Assembly: GCA_025354965.1 (NCBI GenBank)
Contig: JANXLW010000386.1
Location: 1 to 16,508 of the forward strand
Reading direction: 5' to 3'
Length of the DNA stretch: 16,508 nt
From: Betaproteobacteria bacterium
GTDB taxonomy: Bacteria > Pseudomonadota > Gammaproteobacteria > Burkholderiales > Burkholderiaceae_C
The position numbers were made by a program, and so were the translations under genes. Below the pieces are notes generated by a model. The model was not told where the DNA came from, did no database searches, and was given only the letters and a program-made list of their open reading frames with translations. This document shows, in pieces, positions 7,479 through 14,419 of the stretch (position 1 is the first letter of the stretch; each line of letters opens with the position of its first letter).

Positions 7479-10400
7479 ATGTCCAACCTCGAACCCCAGC
7501 CTGCCTACCAACACAATGGACAGCCGGTCAGCGCCGAAGCCTTCTACGCGATAGCGTGTGACCCGCGCCGTAGCGTGGCAGTGGAGGCCTGTGCCGGGGC
7601 CGGTAAAACCTGGATGCTGGTGTCGCGCATAGTGCGTGCGCTGCTGGAGGGCATGGACTTGCAGAGCGGGCAGGGGCGCTTGCAACCGCATGAGATATTG
7701 GCCATCACCTTCACCAAAAAGGCGGCCAGCGAGATGCGCGAGCGCTTGTACAAATGGCTGATCGAGTTTGCCCAAGCCGATCGTGATACTTTGATCAAAG
7801 AGTTGCGGGATCGTGGTGTCGCAATTCCTGCCGATATGCAGGCGACGTCCAGCTTGCCGAAGCAACTTTCAGGGCTCTATCAAAGCATTCTCACCAGTGG
7901 TCGCCAGGTGCAGGTTCGTACCTTTCACGGATGGTTTGCTGCCCTGCTGCGCGGCGCACCGCTGGCCGTGCTGCAGCAAATGGAATTACCCGCCAGCTAC
8001 GAGCTATTGGAGGACGATGCAGCGGCCAAAGCTTTGGTGTGGCGGCGTTTTTATGCGGTACTGGCTGCACCGGCTGCGCCCGATCCGGGCCTCAGGACCG
8101 ATTTTGAGGCAGTGGTGTTTGAGTATGGCCGCTCGCAGACTGAAAAAGCCTTGCAAACGGCGCTCGACAAACGCACCGAGTTTGCCCTGGCCGATGCGCA
8201 TGGGGTGATTGATCGATCGGTGCAAGCCTTCGGTGTTCAGTATCCCGAGTTTGCCGGTCTACCGGTGCCCGATGACTATCTGCTTGCCCAGTCGCGACAC
8301 AGGCAATTGCTGATGGATGCCGCCAAGGCGCTGGGCCGGGCCAGTACCAAAACTTTTGCCGCCAAAGGTCTTGAGCTTGAAACGGCGCTCTTGAGCGGCG
8401 ACCTGTCGGCTGCGTTCAGTGCCCTGCTGACGAAGGAGAGTACGCCGCGCAAGTTTAGTGACAAGTTGGTTGGCATCGAGTTGGTGCGTGACGCTCAAGC
8501 GCTGGTACTGCGCGTGCTGGCAGCCAGGGCGCAGCATGCAGCCTGGATTTACCAACAGCGCATGGCTCGGCTCACCCGCATGCTGCTCAAAGAGTTTGCT
8601 TCCCTCAAACGCGAGCGCGGTTGGGTCGACATGAACGACGTGGAGCGTGCTGCCCTGGTGATGCTGGGGGACCCGGTGCTGTCGGGTTGGCTACAGGAAC
8701 GTCTTGATGCGCGCATCAAGCACCTGCTGATTGACGAGTTTCAGGATACCAATCCACTGCAGTGGCAGGCATTGCGCGCCTGGCTCAGTGGCTATGCCGG
8801 CGCCGGTGCCACCGCGCCCAGCGTCTTTATCGTGGGCGATCCGAAGCAAAGTATTTACCGCTTTCGCCGTGCCGAGCCACAGGTGTTTCGGGCGGCAAAA
8901 GACTTTGTGCGTGATGCCCTTGGCGGTGATTTGCTGGGTTGCGACCATACCCGACGCAACGCCACAGAAGTGATTGCCGCCGTGAACAGCGCCATGGGTG
9001 AGGCTTGTCAGACCGATGCTTATGCGGGATTTCGCGCGCACACCACGAGTTCTTCGGAACTGGGGGCAGTGTGCAAATTGCCACAGATCTTGCGCTCAGC
9101 ACGCCAGCAGAATGCGCCAACGGATGGTGACGACACGTTAGCTGAGACGGCCCAATGGCGCGACAGCCTCACGACGCCGCGTGAAGTGCCGGAAGACACA
9201 TTGCGCACATTGGAAGCGCGCCAAGCGGCGCGCTGGATTGCACAGCAACTCGCTGGCCTGCCAGCCTCAGAGGTCATGGTGCTGTCGCGCCGGCGTTCCG
9301 CCTTGTTGCCGTTGCAGGACGAGTTGCGCAAGCTGCACATCTCGGTCCAGGTTGGCGAAAAAACCGAGTTGATCGATTGTTGCGAGGTGCAGGACATGGT
9401 CGCCTTGTGCGACGTGCTGGTGTCGCCCCAGAATGATCTGTCACTGGCGCGTGTGCTCAAGTCGCCATTGTTTGATGTTCAGGATGATGCTCTTGTGCAG
9501 CTCGCTCTGGCACAGCGCAAATTCAACCTGCCTTGGTTTGATCTGCTAAAAATGGCGAAGCTGATCACGCTTGATGGACGCGAGGTGACAGCCTGTTTGA
9601 CGCGCTGGAAAGCATGGCTGGACCAATTGCCGCCACACGACGCGCTGCAGGCTATTTATACCAACGGCGATGTGCTGGCGCGCTTTGCCGCTGTCGCACC
9701 GGCCACCCAGCGCGACACGGTACTGGCAAATTTGCGCTCGCTGCTAGGTGTATCGCTGCAAATGGGTGGCGGTCGTTTCGCCACGCCTTATGCTTTCGTG
9801 CGTGCACTCAAAGCCGGTGGCGTTTTGGCACCTGCGGCCGTCAACCCACAAGCTGTGCGCCTGCTCACCATCCACGGTGCCAAGGGGCTTGAGGCTCATA
9901 GCGTGCTGCTGCTGGATACTGACACCCCTGAGCGCAATGCCGAGACCATGGGCGTGCTGGTGGACTGGCCCGGTGAGGCGGCCTGGCCGGAAAAGTTTGT
10001 CTTCCTGGCCAGCGAAAGTCAGCCACCGGCGTGTGCCGTGCCGACACTGGTTGCGGAGCGACGGGAGCGCCAACGCGAAGAACTCAATGCCTTGTATGTG
10101 GCTTTGACGCGGGCTCGGCACACCTTGATGATTTCGAGCATTGAAGCCTATCGAACGGCTGAGCGCAGCTGGTGGCAGCGCCTCTGCGGCATGGCGCGTG
10201 AAGTGGCATTCGACCCCGCCATCGCATCAGTTTCCGTGGCAACCAGTTTAAGGTCCGATCCAGCCGACGTTTTCTACATCAGAGAATTGCCGCCAGGCAG
10301 GGCAGCTAATGCGAATGACGCTTTAAAGAACGAGACACCAGCGCATGAGGGCGACGCCGATCATGATCCGGGCTCTGCGTCAGCCCGCATCGGTAAAGCG

Positions 10401-10826
10401 ATGCATCGTCTGCTGCAATGGGGCGATGTTGCGAGCCGAAACGTTGCAGCTGCGGCGCGCGAGTTTGAGCTTTCGTCGACGCAGGGTGCACAGGCCGCGG
10501 CCATGGCACAGCGCATCTTGCTAGGTGCTGGCGCCTGGGCCTGGGACAACAATGTGATTGGCTGGCAGGGCGACGAAGTGGAGTTGATTTACCGGGGGGA
10601 GGCGTTGCGGCTGGACCGGCTGGTTCAACGTAAGGATGCCGGCCGTGCGGGCGAGTGGTGGGTGCTGGACTACAAGTCGGGTCAGGCACCGCAAGAAGAA
10701 CCGGAGTTGGTGGCGCAGTTGTGCCGCTACCGGGACGCAGTGCAGGCCATTTACCCCTATCAAGTGGTCAAGGCGGCGTTTTTGACCGCGCAAGGCTGCC
10801 TGCTAGAACTGGCGGATGCCGCATGA
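7479..10826 (+). CDS. addA: AddA-like UvrD-family helicase-nuclease
   Basis: This is an ATP-dependent SF1 helicase with a C-terminal nuclease and is the motor subunit of an AddAB-type break-repair enzyme. The protein is 1115 residues from the ATG at 7479. Motifs in order are Walker A GAGKT (K43), motif Ia ITFTKKAASEMRERL, motif II LLIDEFQDTN (D419, E420), motif III VGDPKQSIYRFR, motif V TIHGAKGLE, and motif VI ALYVALTRARHTL. The nuclease shows D1046 (RLDRL) and D1064-x-K1066 (VLDYKSG). Motif IV is CDHTRRN rather than the usual NYRS-like form. The frame is open back to a GTG at 7161 that has GGAGG 10 bases before it, which would add 106 residues read through the foldback element. I prefer 7479 because the added part looks like translated repeat. 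The stop overlaps the next start. Confidence 0.87.
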   Translation: MSNLEPQPAYQHNGQPVSAEAFYAIACDPRRSVAVEACAGAGKTWMLVSRIVRALLEGMDLQSGQGRLQPHEILAITFTKKAASEMRERLYKWLIEFAQADRDTLIKELRDRGVAIPADMQATSSLPKQLSGLYQSILTSGRQVQVRTFHGWFAALLRGAPLAVLQQMELPASYELLEDDAAAKALVWRRFYAVLAAPAAPDPGLRTDFEAVVFEYGRSQTEKALQTALDKRTEFALADAHGVIDRSVQAFGVQYPEFAGLPVPDDYLLAQSRHRQLLMDAAKALGRASTKTFAAKGLELETALLSGDLSAAFSALLTKESTPRKFSDKLVGIELVRDAQALVLRVLAARAQHAAWIYQQRMARLTRMLLKEFASLKRERGWVDMNDVERAALVMLGDPVLSGWLQERLDARIKHLLIDEFQDTNPLQWQALRAWLSGYAGAGATAPSVFIVGDPKQSIYRFRRAEPQVFRAAKDFVRDALGGDLLGCDHTRRNATEVIAAVNSAMGEACQTDAYAGFRAHTTSSSELGAVCKLPQILRSARQQNAPTDGDDTLAETAQWRDSLTTPREVPEDTLRTLEARQAARWIAQQLAGLPASEVMVLSRRRSALLPLQDELRKLHISVQVGEKTELIDCCEVQDMVALCDVLVSPQNDLSLARVLKSPLFDVQDDALVQLALAQRKFNLPWFDLLKMAKLITLDGREVTACLTRWKAWLDQLPPHDALQAIYTNGDVLARFAAVAPATQRDTVLANLRSLLGVSLQMGGGRFATPYAFVRALKAGGVLAPAAVNPQAVRLLTIHGAKGLEAHSVLLLDTDTPERNAETMGVLVDWPGEAAWPEKFVFLASESQPPACAVPTLVAERRERQREELNALYVALTRARHTLMISSIEAYRTAERSWWQRLCGMAREVAFDPAIASVSVATSLRSDPADVFYIRELPPGRAANANDALKNETPAHEGDADHDPGSASARIGKAMHRLLQWGDVASRNVAAAAREFELSSTQGAQAAAMAQRILLGAGAWAWDNNVIGWQGDEVELIYRGEALRLDRLVQRKDAGRAGEWWVLDYKSGQAPQEEPELVAQLCRYRDAVQAIYPYQVVKAAFLTAQGCLLELADAA

Positions 10827-12088
10827 AAAAAGTGATTGTGGTGGGCGGGGGCCCGGCCGGTTTAATGGCTGCCGATGTGCTCTCGGCGGCCGGTGTGGCG
10901 GTACATATTTATGACGCCATGCTCACGGTGGGCCGCAAGTTTTTGCTGGCTGGCAAGGGCGGGTTGAATCTGACGCACTCTGAGCCCCCTGGTATTTTTG
11001 CCTCTCGCTATGGCGGTCGACGCCAACAGATTGAACCTCTGCTGAAGGACTTTGGGGGCACACAGGTACGCGCCTGGGCCAGAGCACTGGGGATTGACAC
11101 CTTTGTCGGTAGTTCAGGGCGGGTCTTTCCCACCGACATGAAAGCGGCGCCGTTACTGCGTGCCTGGTTGCATCGCTTGCGCCATCCGGTGGGCGCTGCA
11201 GTTGCCGGACCGGGCGTGCAGTTTCACATGCGCCATCGCTGGACCGGCTGGCGTGCTGACAGCATTGACGGTACTGAGCTGAGGTTTGATACTGTCGATG
11301 GCCCGGTTCTGGCCCAAGCGGATGCCGTAGTACTGGCGCTGGGCGGTGCAAGTTGGGCAAGGTTGGGTTCTGATGGTGCCTGGGTGCCATGGCTAAAGGC
11401 GCGAGGTGTGGCGGTGGCGCCGCTGCTGCCCAGCAACTGTGGCTTTGATGTCCAAGGTGGCTGGAGCGAATATTTTGCCAGCCGTTTTGCCGGACAACCC
11501 TTCAAATCGGTAGCGATCAATCTGACCACTTTGCAGGACGGAAGTTTTCAGCGCAAAGGCGAGTTTGTGGCTACGGCCACGGGCGTCGAGGGCAGCCTGA
11601 TTTACGCCGCGTCCAGCTTGCTGCGGGACGAGATCATCCGTCTCGGGCAAGCTACATTTCAGCTCGATTTACTGCCTGACATGGCGGCCCAACGCGTGCT
11701 GGCCGAGGTACGCCACCCGCGCGGCTCGCGCTCACTTTCCAGCCATCTTAAAAGTCGCCTTGGCATTGAAGGCATCAAGGCCGCGCTGCTGCATGAGCGC
11801 CTGGACAAGACGCAAATGAGCGACCCCGATCAGCTTGCTGTGGCCATCAAAGCGCTACCCATCACCCTGGCGGCAACACGGCCCATGGATGAAGCCATCA
11901 GTACGGCAGGCGGCGTGCTATTTGAAGGCATGGATCAAAACCTGATGCTGGTGCAAATGCCTGGCGTGTTTTGTGCTGGCGAGATGCTTGACTGGGAGGC
12001 GCCTACTGGTGGCTATCTGCTGACCGCTTGCCTGGCCAGCGGCAAGCGGGCCGGGCAGGGTGCATTGGCCTACCTGGGCGCCAAGTAG
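10823..12088 (+). CDS. HI0933/BaiN-like FAD-dependent flavoprotein (TIGR03862 type)
   Basis: This is a predicted cytoplasmic flavin oxidoreductase of 421 residues. The N-terminus is an FAD-binding Rossmann motif, VVGGGPAGLMAA, followed by the family signature GRKFLLAGKGGLNLTHSE. The C-terminal FAD-binding segment is FCAGEMLDWEAPTGGYLL. These place it in the HI0933/YhiN/BaiN family, most like the subgroup named after PP_4765. The reaction is not established for this subgroup. The ATG overlaps the stop of the addA-like gene in the arrangement ATGA, so translation is probably coupled and the gene is the third of the operon. An in-frame extension further upstream lies inside the addA-like gene and is not used. 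Whether the protein helps DNA repair or is only co-transcribed cannot be told. Confidence 0.88.
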   Translation: MKKVIVVGGGPAGLMAADVLSAAGVAVHIYDAMLTVGRKFLLAGKGGLNLTHSEPPGIFASRYGGRRQQIEPLLKDFGGTQVRAWARALGIDTFVGSSGRVFPTDMKAAPLLRAWLHRLRHPVGAAVAGPGVQFHMRHRWTGWRADSIDGTELRFDTVDGPVLAQADAVVLALGGASWARLGSDGAWVPWLKARGVAVAPLLPSNCGFDVQGGWSEYFASRFAGQPFKSVAINLTTLQDGSFQRKGEFVATATGVEGSLIYAASSLLRDEIIRLGQATFQLDLLPDMAAQRVLAEVRHPRGSRSLSSHLKSRLGIEGIKAALLHERLDKTQMSDPDQLAVAIKALPITLAATRPMDEAISTAGGVLFEGMDQNLMLVQMPGVFCAGEMLDWEAPTGGYLLTACLASGKRAGQGALAYLGAK

Positions 12089-12344
12089 CGTTGTGTCCTT
12101 GGTTGACATTTCGCAGGCAAGCTACCGAAACCCTGGCAATCGAGGTTGTAACAATCCGTCGTACTGAAGTCTTGGGCATCCGTTGTTGATACCTATGACG
12201 CCGAATGACACCTGACCAATAACCCTGTTGGCAACGATACTTTAGGTAACAAAGGTTCCGACTTGCTTACTTCTTCGCTGGCAGCGACATCCCCCACTTT
12301 GAATATTTCGTGTGATAGTGCAATCACGTTTAAAAGAGAACTTC

Positions 12345-12758
12345 TTGAAGCCACCCTTCACGGTCCTTCTGTTATTTGTTGCTGTCGCCTCCCAAGTGTC
12401 ATTCGCTCAGGAGGCCGGCCTGTTGCCGTCACGTTATGCCAGCCTACCCGAGGTGCCGACGAATTCCGACAAAGTGCTTCTGTCAGAGGTCGAGAATTCC
12501 AGCAAGAATATCGAGACCAACCTGCGAGAATATTTTGTTGCTTTTGATTCCCGTCACGACAGTAATCGCAAGCGTATCGGACTTCCGCTGACATCGTTTG
12601 CGGACGGCATGTTCAGCCTCGCCTACGACATCTCTGGAAGAAGCCTGATGGCGCAATGGAAAATCGCGCAATCCAGCGCCTATGGCAACAAAATCAGCTA
12701 CCACGCTTACGTGGGTGAATCCGGCATGGTCAACATTGCCGCCAGCACCCATTTTTGA
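12345..12758 (+). CDS. Hypothetical secreted protein
   Basis: I do not recognise the family. The protein is about 137 residues with a clear Sec signal peptide: a Lys near the start, the hydrophobic run FTVLLLFVAVA, and a likely cut after VSFA. The mature part is mixed polar, with NSSKNIETNLREYF and a C-terminal stretch FSLAYDISGRSLMAQWKI that could form short beta strands and ends in a terminal phenylalanine (STHF). The terminal Phe and alternating pattern hint at a cell-envelope protein, but this is weak. The TTG at 12345 has AAGAGA about six bases upstream and gives a compact signal peptide; a GTG at 12312 would add 11 residues. The GC content of 12301-12720 is about 51% by hand count, lower than in neighbouring genes. 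The 256 bases upstream of it hold no gene I can support. Confidence 0.55.
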   Translation: MKPPFTVLLLFVAVASQVSFAQEAGLLPSRYASLPEVPTNSDKVLLSEVENSSKNIETNLREYFVAFDSRHDSNRKRIGLPLTSFADGMFSLAYDISGRSLMAQWKIAQSSAYGNKISYHAYVGESGMVNIAASTHF

Positions 12759-12911
12759 TGACTTGCAAAGCGGTTTAATTCAGTTCGGTCCGTTTTGAAC
12801 GTGTTGGAAGAAGTGGGCTCCATGGGTGACAACAGTTTGATCGCTTGACGTTTGCCGACAGCAGACATTTCTTCAACTACGATGGCAAGCAACTGCCTTG
12901 GTAATACTGTC

Positions 12912-13622
12912 ATGTTGAAAGCACAAATTGATCACCTGGTCGTCGTGGCGCAGACGCTGGAGCTTGGCGCACAGTGGTGCGAGGCCAAGATGGGTGTCAC
13001 GCCTGGCCCCGGCGGTGAACATGCGCTGTATGCAACACATAATCGATTGTTCAAGATCGCATCGCCTGCCAACCCACTGGCGTATCTTGAAATCATCGCA
13101 ATCAATCCCGCTGCCGCGCGTCCAAAGAATGCGTTCACCCTGCGCTGGTTTGACATGGATGACGCGACGCTGCAGGCCGCTGTCGCCATCGAACCGCGAT
13201 TTGTGCATTTTGTTGCCAATACAGGCGACATCCAGGCCACTTGTGCGGCTTTGCAGGCGCAAGCCATCGACCGTGGGCCGGTGGTGCCGGCCAGCCGACA
13301 TTCACGCCGTGGCTTGCTGCAATGGCAAATCACCGTGCGCCAGGATGGGCAACGCTTGTTCAACGGCGCACTTCCAACCTTGATTCAATGGGGTAAAGCA
13401 GGTGACGCCGAGCCGCTGCGATTGCACCCCAGAAACAGCCTGGCACGTTCCGGCGTTACGTTGCAAGGAATTGCCGTCACGCATCCCGCGGCCATCAAGC
13501 TGCAAGCCGCTTACGCGGCGATCGGTCTTGCGGGTATTGCAGTTGCCGAGGGTCCGGCCAACATCATTGCAACCCTGCACACGCCCAAGGGTGTCGTCAG
13601 GCTTGAGAGCCACGGAATTTGA
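12912..13622 (+). CDS. VOC-family (glyoxalase-like) protein
   Basis: This protein of 236 residues has the start of a vicinal-oxygen-chelate fold, AQIDHLVVVAQTLELG, then WCEAKMGVTPGPGGEH and THNRLFKIA, and a second strand YLEIIAINP. This resembles the Glyoxalase_3-like proteins common in Burkholderiales. His8 and the Glu in YLEI are candidate metal ligands. The family includes dioxygenases, lyases and resistance proteins, so no substrate can be named. The ATG at 12912 is chosen because the fold begins at once after it; in-frame starts at 12852 and 12882 are upstream and no strong Shine-Dalgarno is seen before any of them. It converges with the small membrane genes, with 43 bases between the ends. 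Confidence 0.78.
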   Translation: MLKAQIDHLVVVAQTLELGAQWCEAKMGVTPGPGGEHALYATHNRLFKIASPANPLAYLEIIAINPAAARPKNAFTLRWFDMDDATLQAAVAIEPRFVHFVANTGDIQATCAALQAQAIDRGPVVPASRHSRRGLLQWQITVRQDGQRLFNGALPTLIQWGKAGDAEPLRLHPRNSLARSGVTLQGIAVTHPAAIKLQAAYAAIGLAGIAVAEGPANIIATLHTPKGVVRLESHGI

Positions 13623-13665
13623 AGGTCCGGCGCTTTGTTGCCATGCCTTGCGCACCTCATCAACC

Positions 13666-13869
13666 TCACGCTCGATAGCCCAGCAATCTTGCTGGCAGGT
13701 ACAGCAGAGTTTTGATCAACGCCAGCAGCGCACCAACACCGATACCCACCAGTGCCAGCGGGATTGAAAGCAGCCAGACGATGGGCCAGAGCACGAGCGC
13801 CAGCACGGCCAGTGGCCAGCACAACGCAAGCAGGATGAACCAGCCGATCAAAAACAAAAGGGTCTTCAC
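13666..13869 (-). CDS. Small hydrophobic membrane protein
   Basis: This 67-residue protein is almost wholly hydrophobic, with two predicted membrane helices: one from about residue 4 to 36, broken by prolines in CWPLAVL and LWPIVW, and one around LALVGIGVGALLALIKTLL. It ends in a positive tail PARLLGYRA. Similar tiny Trp/Pro/Leu-rich proteins occur in betaproteobacteria as conserved hypotheticals (from memory); the function is unknown. The start is a GTG four bases after the stop of the gene before it, with no Shine-Dalgarno, so translation is probably coupled to that gene. Confidence 0.6.
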   Translation of the reverse strand: MKTLLFLIGWFILLALCWPLAVLALVLWPIVWLLSIPLALVGIGVGALLALIKTLLYLPARLLGYRA

Positions 13870-13873
13870 AGGC

Positions 13874-14059
13874 TCAGGACTGATGGGCGACGATCGTGAC
13901 CGCGTCCAGTGTCACCACGGTTGGCGCCTTCCCCGGGTTGGCGACAATGCCTTCTTGCGCCGCTGCATTGAACGTCCAAAGCAGGCTACCGTTAAGGGTA
14001 GCCGCAATCAGCACTGCGAGCATCAGTCCGGCAAAACGTGTTGTGCGACTTGTATCCAT
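13874..14059 (-). CDS. Small exported or membrane-anchored hypothetical protein
   Basis: This 61-residue protein starts MDTSRTTRFAG and has one hydrophobic segment (LMLAVLIAATLNGSLLWTF), followed by AAAQEGIVANPGKAP. It is either a cleaved signal peptide with a very short product or a single-pass anchor with a periplasmic tail of about 30 residues. The ATG at 14059 has GGAGAG five bases upstream, which decides it over an in-frame TTG four codons earlier. It is followed directly by the 67-residue membrane gene. No family was recognised. Confidence 0.6.
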   Translation of the reverse strand: MDTSRTTRFAGLMLAVLIAATLNGSLLWTFNAAAQEGIVANPGKAPTVVTLDAVTIVAHQS

Positions 14060-14259
14060 TTTTCTCTCCAATTTCAGGCCACCACGGCCCGGTGAAGAGA
14101 ATGTAGGCCTACCGATTCTGTATTACACGCGCAATGCGATGGAGTGCGTTATGGCGAGACAGTCCGGGCAAATTGAGTGACAGGCCGGGCGTCAAAAAGA
14201 ACCTGTCGGCAGCGGTAGACACTGTGTGACGCAGAATATAGCCGTCAAGGCAGATTAGG

Positions 14260-14357
14260 TTGACGAGCCTTGACCCCGGCACTGGCTTCACAGTTAGGGC
14301 TGCTTGGTTCCCCACCTGACCCGGTTGGCCGCTTCACCATGCGGGAAGGCCCGTCAA
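14260..14357 (-). ncRNA. ffs: 4.5S signal recognition particle RNA
   Basis: This is the RNA core of the bacterial SRP, which binds Ffh and targets membrane proteins. Read on the minus strand, the core at 14297-14322 folds as GGG, loop UCAGG, UGG, tetraloop GGAA, CCA, loop AGCAG, CCC. This is the conserved domain IV with its symmetric internal loop. The ends pair well: TTGACG (14352-14357) with CGTCAA (14260-14265), then GCCTT with AAGGC, then CCCGC with GCCGGGG. The length of about 98 nt fits the short bacterial form. It diverges from dnaX, and this neighbourhood is common in proteobacteria. The exact ends are set by the pairing and may be a few bases off. No clean terminator was found. Confidence 0.9.
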
Positions 14358-14362
14358 AACCC

Positions 14363-14368
14363 ATTGTA
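14363..14368 (-). promoter_or_regulatory. -10 box of the ffs promoter
   Basis: TACAAT on the minus strand ends 5 bases before the predicted 5' end of the SRP RNA, the right spacing for the transcription start. No close match to TTGACA is seen at the -35 position. Confidence 0.55.
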
Positions 14369-14407
14369 AGTGAACCACTGGGACAGCGTGTGGGTCACTC
14401 TTCACTT

Positions 14408-14413
14408 TAGAAT
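14408..14413 (+). promoter_or_regulatory. Putative -10 box of the dnaX promoter
   Basis: TAGAAT is followed by six bases (CGAAAC) and then the dnaX ATG, so a transcript from it would start at or next to the start codon. The -35 region is poor. Confidence 0.4.
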
Positions 14414-14419
14414 CGAAAC

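Noticed and set aside
12103..12108. TTGACA after the flavoprotein gene as a -35 box
   Set aside because: No -10-like hexamer follows at 16-19 bases.
14165..14259. T5 run and weak stems downstream of ffs as its terminator
   Set aside because: No stem of more than 5-6 pairs stands next to the T run, so no terminator could be supported.
14109..14315. 68-residue open frame on the minus strand
   Set aside because: It overlaps the SRP RNA gene and has no ribosome-binding site; the RNA structure explains the sequence better.
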